The notes below the pieces were generated by a model that was not told the origin of the DNA, did not search any database, and was given only the letters and a program-made list of their open reading frames with translations. Of a DNA stretch of 64,000 nucleotides, positions 22,541 through 34,857 are shown piece by piece. Origin of the DNA: Bidens hawaiensis (lineage: Eukaryota > Streptophyta > Magnoliopsida > Asterales > Asteraceae); assembly GCA_021521415.1 (NCBI GenBank), contig JAIQDT010000169.1, positions 415,001-479,000 of the forward strand. Reading direction: 5' to 3'. The position numbers were made by a program, and so were the translations under genes. Position 1 is the stretch's first letter. Each line of letters starts with the position of its first letter.

Positions 22541-23508
22541 GGTTGTGATAAGCTCACAGCTGTCATTTTGCCTTTGAAATCAAACTTCCTGCAAAACAGA
22601 TGAGATTTGACAAGCTGGATATAATTGTCATCGTGGAGTTTCCTTGGGAACTTCCCTTCCGGCTGTATATCCTTTTACCATAAGTATTGTTCCTTTTGTG
22701 ATCCTCGTAATTGAATTTAGGATACCTGATGCAAATAACTTATGATATTAACTTGGATTAAACCCAACAAACTAGGGACAAGCCCAAATAAACTGGGGAC
22801 AAGCCCGTGCAACTGGGGACAAGCCCGTGTAACTGGGGACATGCCCGTGTAACTGGGGAAAAGCCCGAACTAGGGACAAGACCAAAAAACTGGGGACAAG
22901 CCCAAACTGGGGACTGGCCCAAAGATACGGATGTTAACTGGGGACACGCCCAAACCGGGATTTAGCCCAAACGTGAGATAACATGAAAATGTTATAAACC
23001 GGTGGTATGGTACGTCTACCATAAATCGTAGGATCCTCCATATAGCCGAAGACAACGAAATTGTCAGCCACTAAGCGTTTACTAGTCCCGCTGCCCCGGA
23101 CTATACGTTGGATAGCGTGCGCTACAGGCAAGAGTGTAGAAACTCTAATTCGTAAGAAAGGTGAAAACCTTTAAACCTTGGAAGATATGACCATCGGGGG
23201 TCATACCTTAATCGTGGGCTAGGCCAAGGGAAATAGTAATGTACCTCAAGCGTGAAGGAGAGGTGGCCAACCTCTTAGACATTGAACCTCTTATTGAAAT
23301 CTGCATTGTTATTTAAAACTTGGAAAAAAGACAAACGTTAAAAATGTGTTATCCTTAAAATAAGAATCTGAAATGAATTAGTGATCGGATAGATATTACC
23401 AATTTTAGGATCCTTGATCCTTCTGAGGATACTTGATCCTGATTAGAAAAAAGTATTTCTTGAGATGAATAGCATTCCATGCTCTTGGTAACCTGTTGCC
23501 TTCCATAA
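22541..23508 (-). other. Tat 3' untranslated region
   Basis: Non-coding sequence between integrase and polypurine tract. It includes a tandem array (separate entry) and GGATCCTTGATCC-type palindromes near 23400-23450. Confidence 0.7.
22765..22980. repeat. Degenerate tandem array of an 18-20-bp unit
   Basis: About ten units of the form AACTGGGGACAAGCCCGTGT, with the second half varying (CGTGC, AAATA, AAA). Such arrays in the 3' UTR are known for Tat elements and have been proposed as seeds of satellite DNA. Confidence 0.92.
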
Positions 23509-24814
23509 TCAGCAGGTGATATGCCCCTTTCCAGCTTCTGACTCGATCAAGTAGGGGCCTTCGCACTTAGGTGCTAGCTTTCCATCGGCTGGATTAGTTG
23601 TGTTTTGGAAGGCTTTCCTCAAAACTAGATCTCCTTCTTGAAATCTTCGAATCCTGATATTCTTGTTGTATGCCCCAGGTACCCTTTGCTGAAATGCTGC
23701 CATTCTAATTTTAGATAGGTCTCTGAGCTCATCGACAGTATCTAGATCTTGGAGAAGGATTTGATTGTTGGCTTGAGGATCACAGATGCTTGTTCTGGCA
23801 GTAGGAACCACCATCTCCGTAGGGATTACAGCTTCTGAGCCAAACACCAATGAGAAATGTGTTTGACCTGTTGCATTCTTTGGTGTTGTTCTGTCAGCCC
23901 AAAGAACATATGGTAGCTCTTCGGCCCACTTGCCTTTCTTGGATCCTAGTTTCCTCTTCAAGTTGTTGATGATAATCTTGTTACTTTATTCTACTTGACC
24001 ATTAGCTTGAGGATGAATTGGTGTGGAGGTAATCATCTTGATGCCCCAACTGTCACAAAAGTTAGTGGTTCTCTTTTTCGATAAACTGGAAACCATTGTC
24101 ACAAATAATTTCTGAAGAGATACCAAATCTAGTAATAATATTTCTTTTAATGAAGGATATCACCTCTTTTTCGCGGACTTGAGCAAATGCTTCTGCTTCT
24201 ATCCACTTTGAAAAGTAATCAGTCATTGCAAGCATGAATACTTTTCCTCCTGGCGCTTTAGGTAGCTTACCCACGATATCCATGCCCCACTTCATGACAG
24301 GCCATGATGAGGATATAGGATACATAGGCTCTGCTGGCTGATGTAGAATGTTGCCGTGTCTTTGACATGAGTCACATTTCTTCGAATACTCCATAGCATC
24401 TCTCTTCATAGTTGGCCAGTAGTATCCTGTTCTCAGAATTCTAGAGAATAGGGCTCTACCCCCGGTGTGATTATCGCAATCTCCTTCGTGAAAGTCTTTG
24501 AGCACCTCTTGAATTTTAGGATCTTCGATACATCTCAAGTATGGACCTGCAAGAGATTTCCTGTACAGAATATTATTTAATAAAATGTATTGTGATACCT
24601 TAAGTTTGAAAGACTTAGGTTTCTCTGTGGTTGGAATCTCTCCATTTTGAATGAACTTCTTGATCAGGAGGATCCAAGATCCTTGATTATTTGAGGATAA
24701 TGGATCCCAAGGAACAACCTCTTTGTCAGTTGTTATCTCTCCAACTTCTTGTTCTCCTATTGTTGGTGAGAGTATATGGATGATTGGGATCTTCGTATCT
24801 TCTGGAATCTTCAA
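23509..24814 (-). pseudogene. Tat integrase, frameshifted
   Basis: The first part (24814-24062) carries the zinc finger (HEGDCDNHTGG ... CDSCQRHG) and core ([15 protein letters not shown], then ICDNGFQF). The frame breaks at about 24062-23961, and the second part (23961-23509) continues with the core end and the C-terminal GDLVLRKAFQN and LAPKCEGPYLI. It would catalyse integration. The break between the second catalytic Asp and the Glu region inactivates it. No chromodomain is seen. Confidence 0.93.
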
Positions 24815-24999
24815 TGATGAAGCTAAATTTGCTAAGGCACCTGCCCCAACATTCTCTTCTCTTGGTACCTGTGTAATACTAAAATAATCGAAGAACTTGA
24901 TAGTTCCTTCACAACATCTAGATATTTGATTAGTTTTTCACCTTTAACATCATATGAGCCATTAAAGTGGTTAGTCATCAATAACGAATCTACATATAC

Positions 25000-26667
25000 T
25001 TAAAGATACCTGATCCTCATATGTTTTGCTAATTGCAAACCTGCGATCAGAGCTTCGTATTCCGCTTCATTATTGGTGGCTTGGAATGCACACGCAATGG
25101 ACTGGGGTATTATGTCCCCCTGTGGCGATTTCAGTAGGATACCCAATCCTTTTCCTCTTACGTTGGATCCTCCATCAGTAAAGAGGATCCACGGATCCTT
25201 GGTTTCTTCCAATTGCTGAACCTCCAAATCAGCTTCCTCTTGCATGTCACTACTGAAATCAGCCACAAAGTCTGCAAGTGCTTGTGACTTAATGGCTGTT
25301 CTGGGCTCATACTGAATATCATATGCACTCAATTTCATAGCCCATTTGGCCATCCTTCCTGACAATTCTGGTTTTCTAAGCACATTCTTAACAGGATAAT
25401 TAGTTCTTAAAATAATAGCATGTGTTTCAATATAGTGTCTTAAATTGGTTGAGGCCATAATCAAAGCAAGAATTAATTTTTCAAGTTGAGAATACCTGAC
25501 CTCTGCATTTAACAGGCTTTTACTTACATAATATACCGGGTGCTGTTGTCCTTCATGATCCTTGGCTAGAACAACACTGATTGCATTTCCTGACACAGCT
25601 AAGTATAAGGACAGCGGCTCACCATCTATTGGCTTCATCAAAGCAGGCGCTGAGGATAGATAATCCTTAAGAGCCTTTAGTGCATCTTCATGCCTTTGAG
25701 TCCATTCAAACTTTTTATTTTTCCTCAAGATATCATAGAAGTCTTTGCATTTCTCCAAGGATCTGGAAATGAATCTGTTGAGGGTTGCTATTCTTCCCGC
25801 CAGTCTTTGGACATCTTTAGCATTCCTAGGAGACTTTAATTTAATGATGGCTTCTATCTGCTCAAGGCTCGCTTCTATTCCTCTTTTGGTCACCATGTAT
25901 CCTAGAAACTTTCCAGCCTTAACACCAAAATGGCATTTTGACGGGTTCAGTTTCATGTTATATTGGTCAAGGATATTGAATGCTTCTTCAAGATCTCTTA
26001 GGTGATCCTCAGCCCTCTTCGACTTCACTACCATGTCATCTATGTAGACTTCCATGGTTTTGCCTAACTGATCCTTGAACATCATATTGACCAATCTTTG
26101 ATATGTTGCCCTTGCATTTCTTAGTCCGAATGGCATAGCAATATAACAATATATGCCGGTAGAAGTCATGAATGCTGTATCCTCTTGATCAGATGGTTCC
26201 ATCTGAATTTGTTGAAATCCAGAGGAAGCATCCATTAAGGTAAGCATCTTATGTCCTGCCGTTGCATCCACCATGGAGTCTATATGCGGTAAAGGGAAAG
26301 GATCCTTGGGGCATGTCTTGTTTAAATCGGTGAAATCGACACACACCCTCCACTTTCCATTCTTTTTTGAAACAACAACCACATTAGCCAACTATCGAGG
26401 ATATTTAACCTCTCTGATCATACCAGCCTTAAGAAGTTTTTCAACTTCTTCTTGTATGATCGCATTCCTCTCAGGAGGGAATTTCCTTCGCTTCTGATGG
26501 ACAGGTTTAATAGAATAATCAAGGCCCAACTTATGAGTAATTACCTCTTTAGAAATACCTGTCATGTCTGAATGTCTGAAGGCAAATGTGGATTTTCGTC
26601 GCTTTAGGAAGGATATTATATCCTCCTCAATCTCGTCAGGGATACTGGATCCTAGGAACACCTTCAT
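25000..26667 (-). pseudogene. Tat reverse transcriptase and RNase H with a nonsense codon
   Basis: The RT N-terminal part (26667-26392) ends at a TAG that probably replaces a Trp codon just before LANVVVVSKKNGKWRVCVDF. The frame is otherwise continuous to 25000. The catalytic YIDDMVV is near 26050. The first RNase H part (LYLAVSGNAISVVLAKD near 25590) is degenerate. The second, archaeal-type RNase H begins WILFTDGGSNVRGKG near 25190 and has NNEAEYEALIAGL, but is cut near 25000 by a stop in the linker to integrase. Dual RNase H is diagnostic for Tat. Confidence 0.94.
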
Positions 26668-26834
26668 GTCTGGATCTTCAGGATCTAAAGATACTTATTT
26701 TTTGTCTCTCTCCCGAGCTTCCAGCACGTCCCTAGGATGTTGCTGTAATTGCTATGCTATCGTTTGTTTAGCTGTCGGCTTCATGGATGAAGAATAATAA
26801 TTCTTGGCTTCCACCTGGTCACCATCTATCCTTA

Positions 26835-27125
26835 CTACTCCCCAAGGAGTTGGTAATTTGATGCTCTGATGGTAGGTAGAGGCCTGCCAAGAATAACGTT
26901 GCAACAAGAAAGATTGTCAATAACACAAAACTTTTGGTAAGAGTTTAACCCTTCGATGTATATTGGGAGTTTGATGTCCCCCAATGTTTTCTTGGTTTTA
27001 CCACTGAAACCCACTAGCACCGACGTTCTCGGAATGATTTCCGAGTCCGGGATGTTCATTTTCTGCGGCACGTCATGTTGGATGATGTTGACCGAGCTTC
27101 CACCATCAACTAGGATTCTGCGCAC
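26835..27125 (-). pseudogene. Tat aspartic protease
   Basis: 97 codons with the active-site block ILVDGGSSVNII and the C-terminal NVILGRPLP strand of retropepsins. It would process Gag-Pol. It is separated by stops from gag upstream (27133) and from RT downstream (26668-26834), so it survives only as an open island. Confidence 0.9.
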
Positions 27126-27132
27126 ATAATGG

Positions 27133-28451
27133 TTAGCTTATAAATAAAGTTACAATCAAACCGTCGTGGTGAGGATCCTGGATGCTTGTCTTATCTTCTT
27201 CATCAAAGAAGATTCTTTTGTCAGTCGTCAAAGTAGTGGATATGACTGGTCGTTCTCCGTTCTCCAACTTGGTTTCTTTGGCGTGTCTTTTTGCCGAGGA
27301 GAAAGAAGTACCACATATATCTGAGCCACCGGAGATGGAATTGATTACTTGTGTTTCTGGTGGGCGCGGAGTTGCTTTCTGTGGTGCATCTTCAGGATCC
27401 TGGATCCTAGACTTTTTCTTCCCAAGGGCTTTTTGAAATGGCCCTTGCTCAGGAGGTATCCAATTTCCCTCCTTAAACCAATACAACCTTCTGTCTGATG
27501 GCCAAAGTCTTCATGGAATGCACACCACTTGGACTTGTCTTTGAAGGATGTGGTTTTCTCATTTTTTCGAGGCCACCTTGCTTTCTCTCCAAGATCCTTT
27601 ATGGCACAAATCAAACCATGAGTATCAACAGAGAAGCAATACTCGGAAATACTTGGGTAGTCCTCATCATCTTCTCCTTCTTCAACTGCCCGGACATTTT
27701 GATTGTTGAATTTGGAGTACGGCTTTGAGTCGTTGTTCCTAAATGAGGATCCTTGTTTCTGGTTAGATGACTCTTGTTTTGTTGGAGCTCCTAACCGTTC
27801 TTGGATCTTCTTGTCATCCTCTAGCCTTATAAATCTGAGTGCCCTGTTTCTGACTTCATCTAAAGTCCTGCATGGAGTCATCACAAGATCGTCATAAAAT
27901 GGGGAGCCCCTTTGAAGTCCCATCTTGAACGCTTCAACAGCCGTAGCCATGTCAAGATTTGGGATTTCTAAGGCTTCCCTTCCAAACTTTGTAACAAAAT
28001 ACCTTAAGGATTCATCACGAAGTTGGATAACTCTATATAAATCACTAGTTAATTTCTCGAATTTTCTACTACAAGAAAATTGGCTATTGAACAAATTAAC
28101 TAAGTGCGAAAAAGAAGTAGCAGAATAAGGAGGAAGACTTAGCAGCCATTTGAGTGCGGATCCTGTTAAAGTGGATCCAAAGCCTTTGCATAGACAAGTC
28201 TCCTTGTATTTTTCAGGAATTGGATTAATTTCCATCCTTTCCCTATACTGAGCCACATGCTCTTTCGGATCAGTGGTCCCATCATACACCTTCATGTTGG
28301 GAGTCTGAAATCGTTTTGGGACTTTAGCATCACAAATAGGTGGAGCAAATCTGGACAACTTGTGGCTTCCTTCTGGTATTTCGGGAATTGAACGGACCAC
28401 TCCTGGCACGCTGGATATCATATCCTTAAGCTTCTGAAGTTCCTTAGCCAT
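27133..28451 (-). pseudogene. Tat gag, capsid and nucleocapsid part
   Basis: The Retrotrans_gag-type capsid fold is visible (YDGTTDPKEHVAQYRERM, LTGSALKWLLSLPP, FNSQFSCSRKFEKL). A zinc-knuckle-like WCAFHEDFGHQTEGC follows near 27530. The frame is open from 28451 to 27345; a shift near 27400 continues it in another frame to 27133. The protein would form the virus-like particle. Confidence 0.92.
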
Positions 28452-28454
28452 AGC

Positions 28455-29240
28455 CTAGTTGATACCTGTATCCTGCATAGAGCCCAGGTTAGTGTCTAAG
28501 GATATATGATTATACATGTTACCTCTCGGTTGATTGAACGTTGGCATCCCAGGAGTGTAGCTAAGGTAAGAAGCATCTGCCATGGTAGCTGGTCCACCAG
28601 AGGCAATGGTTTGCATGGGGATTATGTCTCTTTCATGAACCTCTAAGGATCTTTGATGTTGCACCCCTGAGGATCCTTGATTCTGCCATAAGGATCCTTG
28701 AGGTTGGGAGCTGAAGGATCCTTGGTGATACATCCTAGAGGATCCTTGTTGCAGGAACGAGGATCCTTGAGTTTGCTGACCCATGGACCCCTGTTGAAGG
28801 ATAGATGATCCTTGTTGAAGGAACGAGAATCCTTGAGTTTTCTGACCCATAGATCCTGGTTGAAGGCTAGATGATCCTTGCTGGAAGATGGAGGATCTAT
28901 GAGTCTGTTGAGCCACAGATCCTAGAGTAGTGAAATCCAGAATCCTTGGCATTAAAGGAGTCTGATCCTCCAGTGGCCTCTTATTCTTCTTAAGATCTTC
29001 AATTTCACGCAGGATCTTCTGGTTGGTTTTGTTCTGCTGCTCCATGTATGCCTTAACCTGTGAAAACATAACAGAAACATCATTGTCAGAGTTAACCACC
29101 GGAGTGGCAGCAGTGGTCTTTGAGCTCTGGAAGACTGGAATTTGCGTCTTGTTTCCAGCAGTAGCAGCCCGTGGTGCTCCCGTGATTGGAGGAGGCATCG
29201 GCGGCAAAGTCCTTGATGAGAAAGGAACCGAAGATGGCAT
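28455..29240 (-). CDS. Tat gag N-terminal part with Gln/Gly/Ser repeats
   Basis: 262 codons from ATG 29240 to a stop that separates it from the capsid part by 3 bp, probably a single mutated gag. A Pro-rich start is followed by a short coiled coil (QVKAYMEQQNKTNQKILREI), then a repeat region at 28920-28640 with 10-15-residue units ending QGSS. The repeats are written with GGATCC-containing codons, so the DNA carries the same GGATCC(TTG) word as the element LTR and UTR. Function of the repeats is unknown. Confidence 0.8.
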   Translation of the reverse strand: MPSSVPFSSRTLPPMPPPITGAPRAATAGNKTQIPVFQSSKTTAATPVVNSDNDVSVMFSQVKAYMEQQNKTNQKILREIEDLKKNKRPLEDQTPLMPRILDFTTLGSVAQQTHRSSIFQQGSSSLQPGSMGQKTQGFSFLQQGSSILQQGSMGQQTQGSSFLQQGSSRMYHQGSFSSQPQGSLWQNQGSSGVQHQRSLEVHERDIIPMQTIASGGPATMADASYLSYTPGMPTFNQPRGNMYNHISLDTNLGSMQDTGIN

Positions 29241-29340
29241 GGTTGATGAAACAGAGGTTGATTAAGAGGCCATTTATGGTGATATGTGTATGAAAGATTG
29301 AATATTGATAAGGTATTTTCTGAATTATAGCACCAATTGC

Positions 29341-29359
29341 CCCACGGTGGGCGCCAAAT
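29341..29359 (-). promoter_or_regulatory. Primer-binding site of the Tat element
   Basis: Next to the 5' LTR the minus strand reads ATTTGGCGCCCACCGTGGG, the tRNA-complementary type usual for Tat/Ogre elements. Confidence 0.8.
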
Positions 29360-30109
29360 TGTTTTGGATAAAAATCAGCTAAGGATCAAGTATCTAAATC
29401 TGTCAAGTGAGGTATAGTGCTATGTTGATAATAACGAATATGTAATCGAAATCTTGATGTACACAATGATTTGATCACGAGGGAAAAAGCCCTTGAATAC
29501 GATAATCTTACTTTGGTCAAAACTTAACAAGGTAATCTTTGGTCGAATCACTTCGGTCAAGGATTAACGAGGTAACCTTTGGTCGGATAGTACGTGATTA
29601 TAGTAATCTCCAGCACAAAAAACCCCCGGACGGTGAAAACTATCACCGTCAAGTTTATTAATCGAATAAAGGGTGTTACAATTGGTAGAGATTATGATCA
29701 GTGATACAATATTATCTAAGTGTGTGTGTATTGCTATCCTTGCTTTTCCTTGGATGATTATGAACGTGTACTATATATAGGTAGTGTGCCCTAACTGATC
29801 ATAACTCAATTTAAATAGGAAAAGAATAACAAATATCCTAATTTTAGCCTAGAATCAAGCCTTATAATTATAGCTCTTTCCTTCATTATCCACGCGGTAT
29901 ATTAATTTGATTGCGAGATTATAGCTTTAACTTGGTCATTAGCCGTTATACCTGCCATAAATATCAAGATAACAAAGGAAAATCGTTAATAAACAATAAG
30001 TACTGAGGATCATTGATCCTGACAGGATCTGCAACATATTCTAAGATAATTGATCCATATTATATGCCAGAATAACATATCCACAGTGTCAAATTTCCGT
30101 GCACTAACA
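29360..30109 (-). mobile_element. Tat 5' LTR
   Basis: 750 bp with intact TG at 29360 and CA at 30109, a TATA box near 29771-29779 (minus strand), and the same 42-bp duplication near 29510-29590 as in the 3' LTR. Confidence 0.93.
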
Positions 30110-30395
30110 GGCACCAACACACCCCATTGTGAAAGTACAAGAAGAAAAGACAAATGGAAGCTTCTGAAGCTCACCACAGACCATGTTAACACCAACACCT
30201 CCATGGTGATTGTACAAGAGAAAAGACAAAATGAAAGCTTCCGGATCTCAATATGGGTTGTGCCCAGGCTCACCACTGGTCGTGTTATCTCTCATGACGT
30301 ACTTTCTGACAACATGAAATTAACACTATCCAACAAAACACTTAACACGCTCGTGTTCACATCAATGCGGGCCGTGTTGAGAACCCATGATCAAC

Positions 30396-30404
30396 CTATA
30401 AATA
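30396..30404 (+). promoter_or_regulatory. TATA box of the interrupted Athila-like LTR
   Basis: CTATAAATA is followed by a C/A-rich stretch typical of a plant transcript start. It lies in the middle part of the solo LTR. Confidence 0.5.
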
Positions 30405-31170
30405 CCTTGTCATTCTTCATTGCATGCATACACTTAACACTTCATTAATACACTTCACCCACTCCTTTACCATAATTAATAGGGGAATAATCCCATCCTT
30501 CCATTTTTTGAATCTCAATGAGATTAAGCTATTGGAAGAAATCATTAGTATCAAAGATTAGTCATCCAAATTGGTTAGATTGTTTCAATTTGATCATGTT
30601 TGTATCTATTACTTTGATAAATAACATTATGCATATTATTAGCTAAACTTTCATGGTATCATCTTAGTTTATAATAAGCCTTAACTAAAGTTTAATAATA
30701 TTGGTTAAACATGTGATTGGTTTATAATAAGTAGATATTATGTTGCAATTATCATTTGTTGAGAAATGTTATATCACCCTTAAAAGAGACACCAAGAGTC
30801 GAGCTTGATGATAAGCCGAGGAACTGCCATTCTTGTGAGGCCTTGGTTGATAAAACATAAATCCTAATATGAACATGGACCAAGCGAATTATTGGTAGTA
30901 ATTAATCATCTTTAAAATGGTAACTTTGACAATGATGTGGAAACGTATTCTTAAGGTTAATCCACTAAAATTGGTTGGTTGCTTGTCAAGTGAGTGTGAA
31001 ATATAACCTATTTAAAACAACTCTTAGGTGGTTATAAACTATAAAAATTCAAAAATATTGTCTTTAATTTATTCTTTTTAATTTCCTTTAAATTTACATG
31101 TTAAACTAAACCACTATGATGTTTTCTTCCGGTTAAAATAAATACAAGTATTTAGTAGTAAAAACAAGTA

Positions 31171-32113
31171 TGTCAGGATTGATATTCTCACTATCAAACT
31201 CGTAACCCACAAATTAATATTGACAAAACGGATTACGAAATAACAATGTAAAAACCCCTTGATTACTAAAGGCGGAATCAATAATAAACAGGATATTGCT
31301 ATCAATAACACAAATCTAACAAACACACAAGAGACTCTAAAGATTTCCATTGATATAAATCAATAATACAAAGAAATATCTTTAGGGTTTCTAGATAGAA
31401 TGTTAGGTGCGATTGCTTTCCGTACGAAATATTATGTTCTCTTGGAAATTTTGTAATCAACCGTTGTCATAAATATGACCTAGTATTTTCTTAAATAGCC
31501 ACACCTGAGACATTCAATATTATTACAAGTGTCAGATAGGTCTTCGAGTAAGCTTTTGTCTTTATCGAGCATACATTGCAATCAATAAGTGTGCTGGTAC
31601 AGTTCTCTGAGCAAGCTTTTACTTTGAATAATTTCCTTAGAAAATATCTTTCAAGCAGACTTCAATCTTCATGATATAATCAAACTTTGCTCGAGTGTAT
31701 CGCATGAGCAAACTTGTTCTTCTTGATCCCTTCAACCTTTTGTCAAGGACTTATTCTAGCAAACTAAGTGTGCTTGGGTACTGTAACTTGTTCGAGGTTG
31801 AACCTTGCTAGTAGAAGTCCTTATGATAATTCCTTTAACTTCCTACAAGTGTGCTTGAGATCATCTTTATTGAAGCCTTGCTTGACTCACCAAATTACTT
31901 GGTTTAAGCTTGGCTAATTCGAGGGTTTGCTCTGAAACAAACCTTGCTCGACTGAAAAACAACATTGTTTGATGAAGTGTAGTTTTCTTGAACTAAACAC
32001 TTAGAAGAATTAGGCTTGCTCAAAGTGTCTAGTTTGTTCGAATTCCATACTTAGCATATTTCTGAGGTGGTTAAGAAGATTCCAATTTTGCTTGATCATT
32101 TTTAGTCCCAACA
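31171..32113 (-). mobile_element. 3' LTR of the non-autonomous copia
   Basis: 943 bp, TGTCAGG ... CCCAACA. It is dense in TTGCTCGA / GAGCAAGCTT / TCGAGG words between 31540 and 32050. Confidence 0.88.
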
Positions 32114-32294
32114 ATCTCCCTTAAATTGGAACAAACTCAGATGCACCAAAACACCTCTAGATTATTTACACTTATTTCAAAATACACATCAAAGACTTAA
32201 AAGCAACAAATTACACTACTTTAAACAAAAAGTTACATATTCAAAATTCTGCCTCAAGGGAATTACAAATGAAAATACATAATTAAAAAATTTC

Positions 32295-34292
32295 TTAGCT
32301 CCTTGAGCTTCTGCTTTCTTCCAATCTTCTGTCTAGTCTCACAGTTGCAGCTTTCTGTTGAAATATTGATATCTCCACATGGAATGGATGATCCTCTGGG
32401 AGGTCCCATATCATAATATCATGTATGTCATCCACATGAAGATATTCCATTTCAAAATCATCTTGAATAATGCCCAGAGCAAGACCTTCAGAGTTTCTTA
32501 AGATGTAGGTTTTGGTCTTCTTTTCCAAGCTGATACTTACTACTCTTCCATTCCTTTGTACCTCTGAGTTTGGTCTTCTCGTTTGTCTTTTCATGCTTAT
32601 GCACTCCTTCATGTTGGCATGCGGATTAGTGAATTTCTTAGTCTTGCCAAAGGAAATCTATGTCATTCTTATATCACTCATTCTTCTTTGTCTCTTCTTT
32701 TTCTCTGCTTCGGTGTACTCCATTTTCCTCTTCTTGTTTAACAAAGGAAAGCCTGCCCTAGCTTAATCTTTCAAGTATTTGGATAGATCATTCCTTTGTG
32801 CTAGTTCAGTTAATTTCTCTCTATTGAATTCCCTAAAATCATTCCCTGAAAATTATGGTCTTAAACACACCACTTTCCATGATAACTTTCAAAGTGTTGG
32901 TCCTTGAATCATAGTACAGATTCTTTGGTAAGTCCACATTGGGTAGTGAACGTTGCTCTTTTAGAAGACTGGACCTTATGGTAGGAATGGGAACTCTGGA
33001 TGTTGAAGCTCTTGATGAAAAATGTCTTGCAGCTTGAGGTCTTCTAACATGTAGACTCAAAAATTTTTACAATGTCATCTTTGATTATAAACATCATTGA
33101 TAAATAGTCAACACCTTCTTTGGACAAAATCTTAATCATATCCATTGTTTCTTTATCTATCTTCTCTTTTGAGGGTGACTAGGGTGTTTGAATCACATGA
33201 CATATTGGTCTTGGTTTAGGAGGACTAGGTTGCTTTGTCATGGATTTCTTTCTTTCAACTTCTGCACATACCTTGTTAAACAATACCAGCTCCTGCTCAA
33301 ATAAATATTTCAATAGAGACCTCCCTAGATTATCAAATACTACTATAGGAATCCCTTTTTAACATGATCTATCTAGAATGTCAACCTTTTCTTCATCTTC
33401 CCAAGGCTTCAAATTTTTTACTTTTCTCCTTAGTTTGATAAATTTTCTTTTCTTGAGAAATTCTTTCTCTTGCTCTATCAACCAATATCTTTCTTTGTTT
33501 ATCTTCTTTTTTCCTCTCTGCATTCTCCTTCTGTTCTCTCTATCTTGCATGTCTGGCAGTTATCTTTTCTTCATCATGAACTTTCTTAGACAAGACATTA
33601 AAATTTTCTTCCACTTCCTTCTTGTTCATAGATCCAACAATGTTTTCCAATAAATCAGCTATCACCCTTTCGGATGATGCTTTTGCCATTTCATCTTGTA
33701 TTATCTTGGCATCATGATCAATCACCAACTGCCTATCAAGAATTTCTTCAATTATGGGGTCATCAATTGATATTGCCTCAACGGGTTCCTATATAGTTTT
33801 CTCTTTCTCACCTTGAAATTTCTCCACTACAATTACCAAGGCTTTTTCTACATCTTCGGTTTTCTTTAACCCCAAGAGTCCTTCAAGAACCTCTTGGCCA
33901 AGTTATTTTTCATCTTCTGGCAGTTTATTTTGTAATTCAATTTGTTCCGGCAAAAATATTTGCTCATAAATTTCTTTCTCTGTTAGCATGTAATTTAGAA
34001 ACTCCCTTTCAAACATTTCTTTCCAAAGTTGATCATGTAACAGTTTGGCTTTCACAGAGGAATCATATATTAATAGAATGTGATCATTTGAACTATCAAT
34101 CTTCTTCTTCATGGGTTGTAGCTGGCTCTGATCCTCAGCAAAAGCTTTTCGTTTTAGCTTTCTCCTTTCTTCATCTTCATCGGTAAGTTTAGATGAGCCA
34201 ACCTCTTTTATTATAGTATGTGGAGATACATCTATGTCCTTGAAAAGGTCTTCCAACTCCTCATCAACCACTTCCTTTTCTTCCACAATCAA
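32295..34292 (-). pseudogene. Extra ORF (C-terminal part) of the non-autonomous copia
   Basis: Open islands on the minus strand (34292-33903, 33728-33540, 33550-33359, 33060-32839, 32612-32295) form one broken reading. It is an acidic Glu/Lys-rich, coiled-coil-like protein (VDEELEDLFKDIDVSP, EEKITARHAR), then a basic stretch, then a terminal domain (LYYDSRTNTLKVIM near 32925, IIQDDFEMEYLHVDD near 32430). It has no pol similarity. The terminal domain weakly recalls WIYDEQLRLFVIKRYDG in the 957-residue ORF at 41683-44556, so I read it as the remnant of the same kind of accessory ORF. That relation is inference. Confidence 0.55.
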
Positions 34293-34810
34293 AGAACTTA
34301 TCTCATCAAATTCACCATGACATAATTTTTTGTGCCATTGCTTGGTTTTATTTTCAAAAGCTTTAGAAACAAAACAAGTTCCACCTTTAGAATAGCATAT
34401 TTCATCTTTAATTCATACAAATTTCCATTTCTTGGTGCCATCATCATAATCATTTCAGGTGGTATCACAAACTCTGGTTTCAAGATGAAACAAAGTGATT
34501 CATCAAAAGCAACCTTATAACCTTATCACACATTTGAGATATGCTCAAAAGATTATACGATAGTCCTTCAACGTAGAATACACTGTCAAATGAAACTTTT
34601 CCATTTGTGAGAATACCTTTGCCCATAATTTTCCTTCCATTTTCATCACTTCCAAAAGTAACCGGGCCTTCAAATTTCTCTTCGTAATTAACCAATGATC
34701 TCTTATCACATGTCATGTGCCTGGAACATCCACTATCCATATACCATGCATCATTGACGTATGTGGATTGTTTCTGAGATGTTATAGATTAAGCTTGATC
34801 ATTGATTTTA
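34290..34810 (-). pseudogene. Copia protease and truncated integrase zinc finger
   Basis: The protease motif MDSGCSRHMT lies at 34740-34711, followed by YVEGLSYNLLSISQMCDK. After a frameshift near 34500 come KPEFVIP and, near 34340, WHKKLCHGEF, the start of the integrase HHCC finger. Pol homology stops there at about 34300 and the accessory ORF follows in the next codons, so the integrase core, RT and RNase H were deleted in one event. Confidence 0.82.
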
Positions 34811-34857
34811 GCTATGAATGCTACATTAGCCTTTTCAATCTCTTCTGCATGATTGCT

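Larger units (their letters stand above)
21777..30109 (-). mobile_element. Tat-lineage Ty3/gypsy retrotransposon, full length, decayed
   Basis: It has two LTRs of about 750 bp, a PBS, a polypurine tract, and the order gag, protease, RT-RNase H (two RNase H-like parts) and integrase on the minus strand. It is flanked by GGCAC (21772-21776 and 30110-30114). The dual RNase H and a PBS of the TTTGGCGCC type point to the Tat lineage. The 3' LTR has lost its terminal dinucleotides (TC at 21777 and TA at 22523), and the ORFs carry stops and frameshifts. The element is therefore dead and older than the copia at 41191. Confidence 0.93.
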
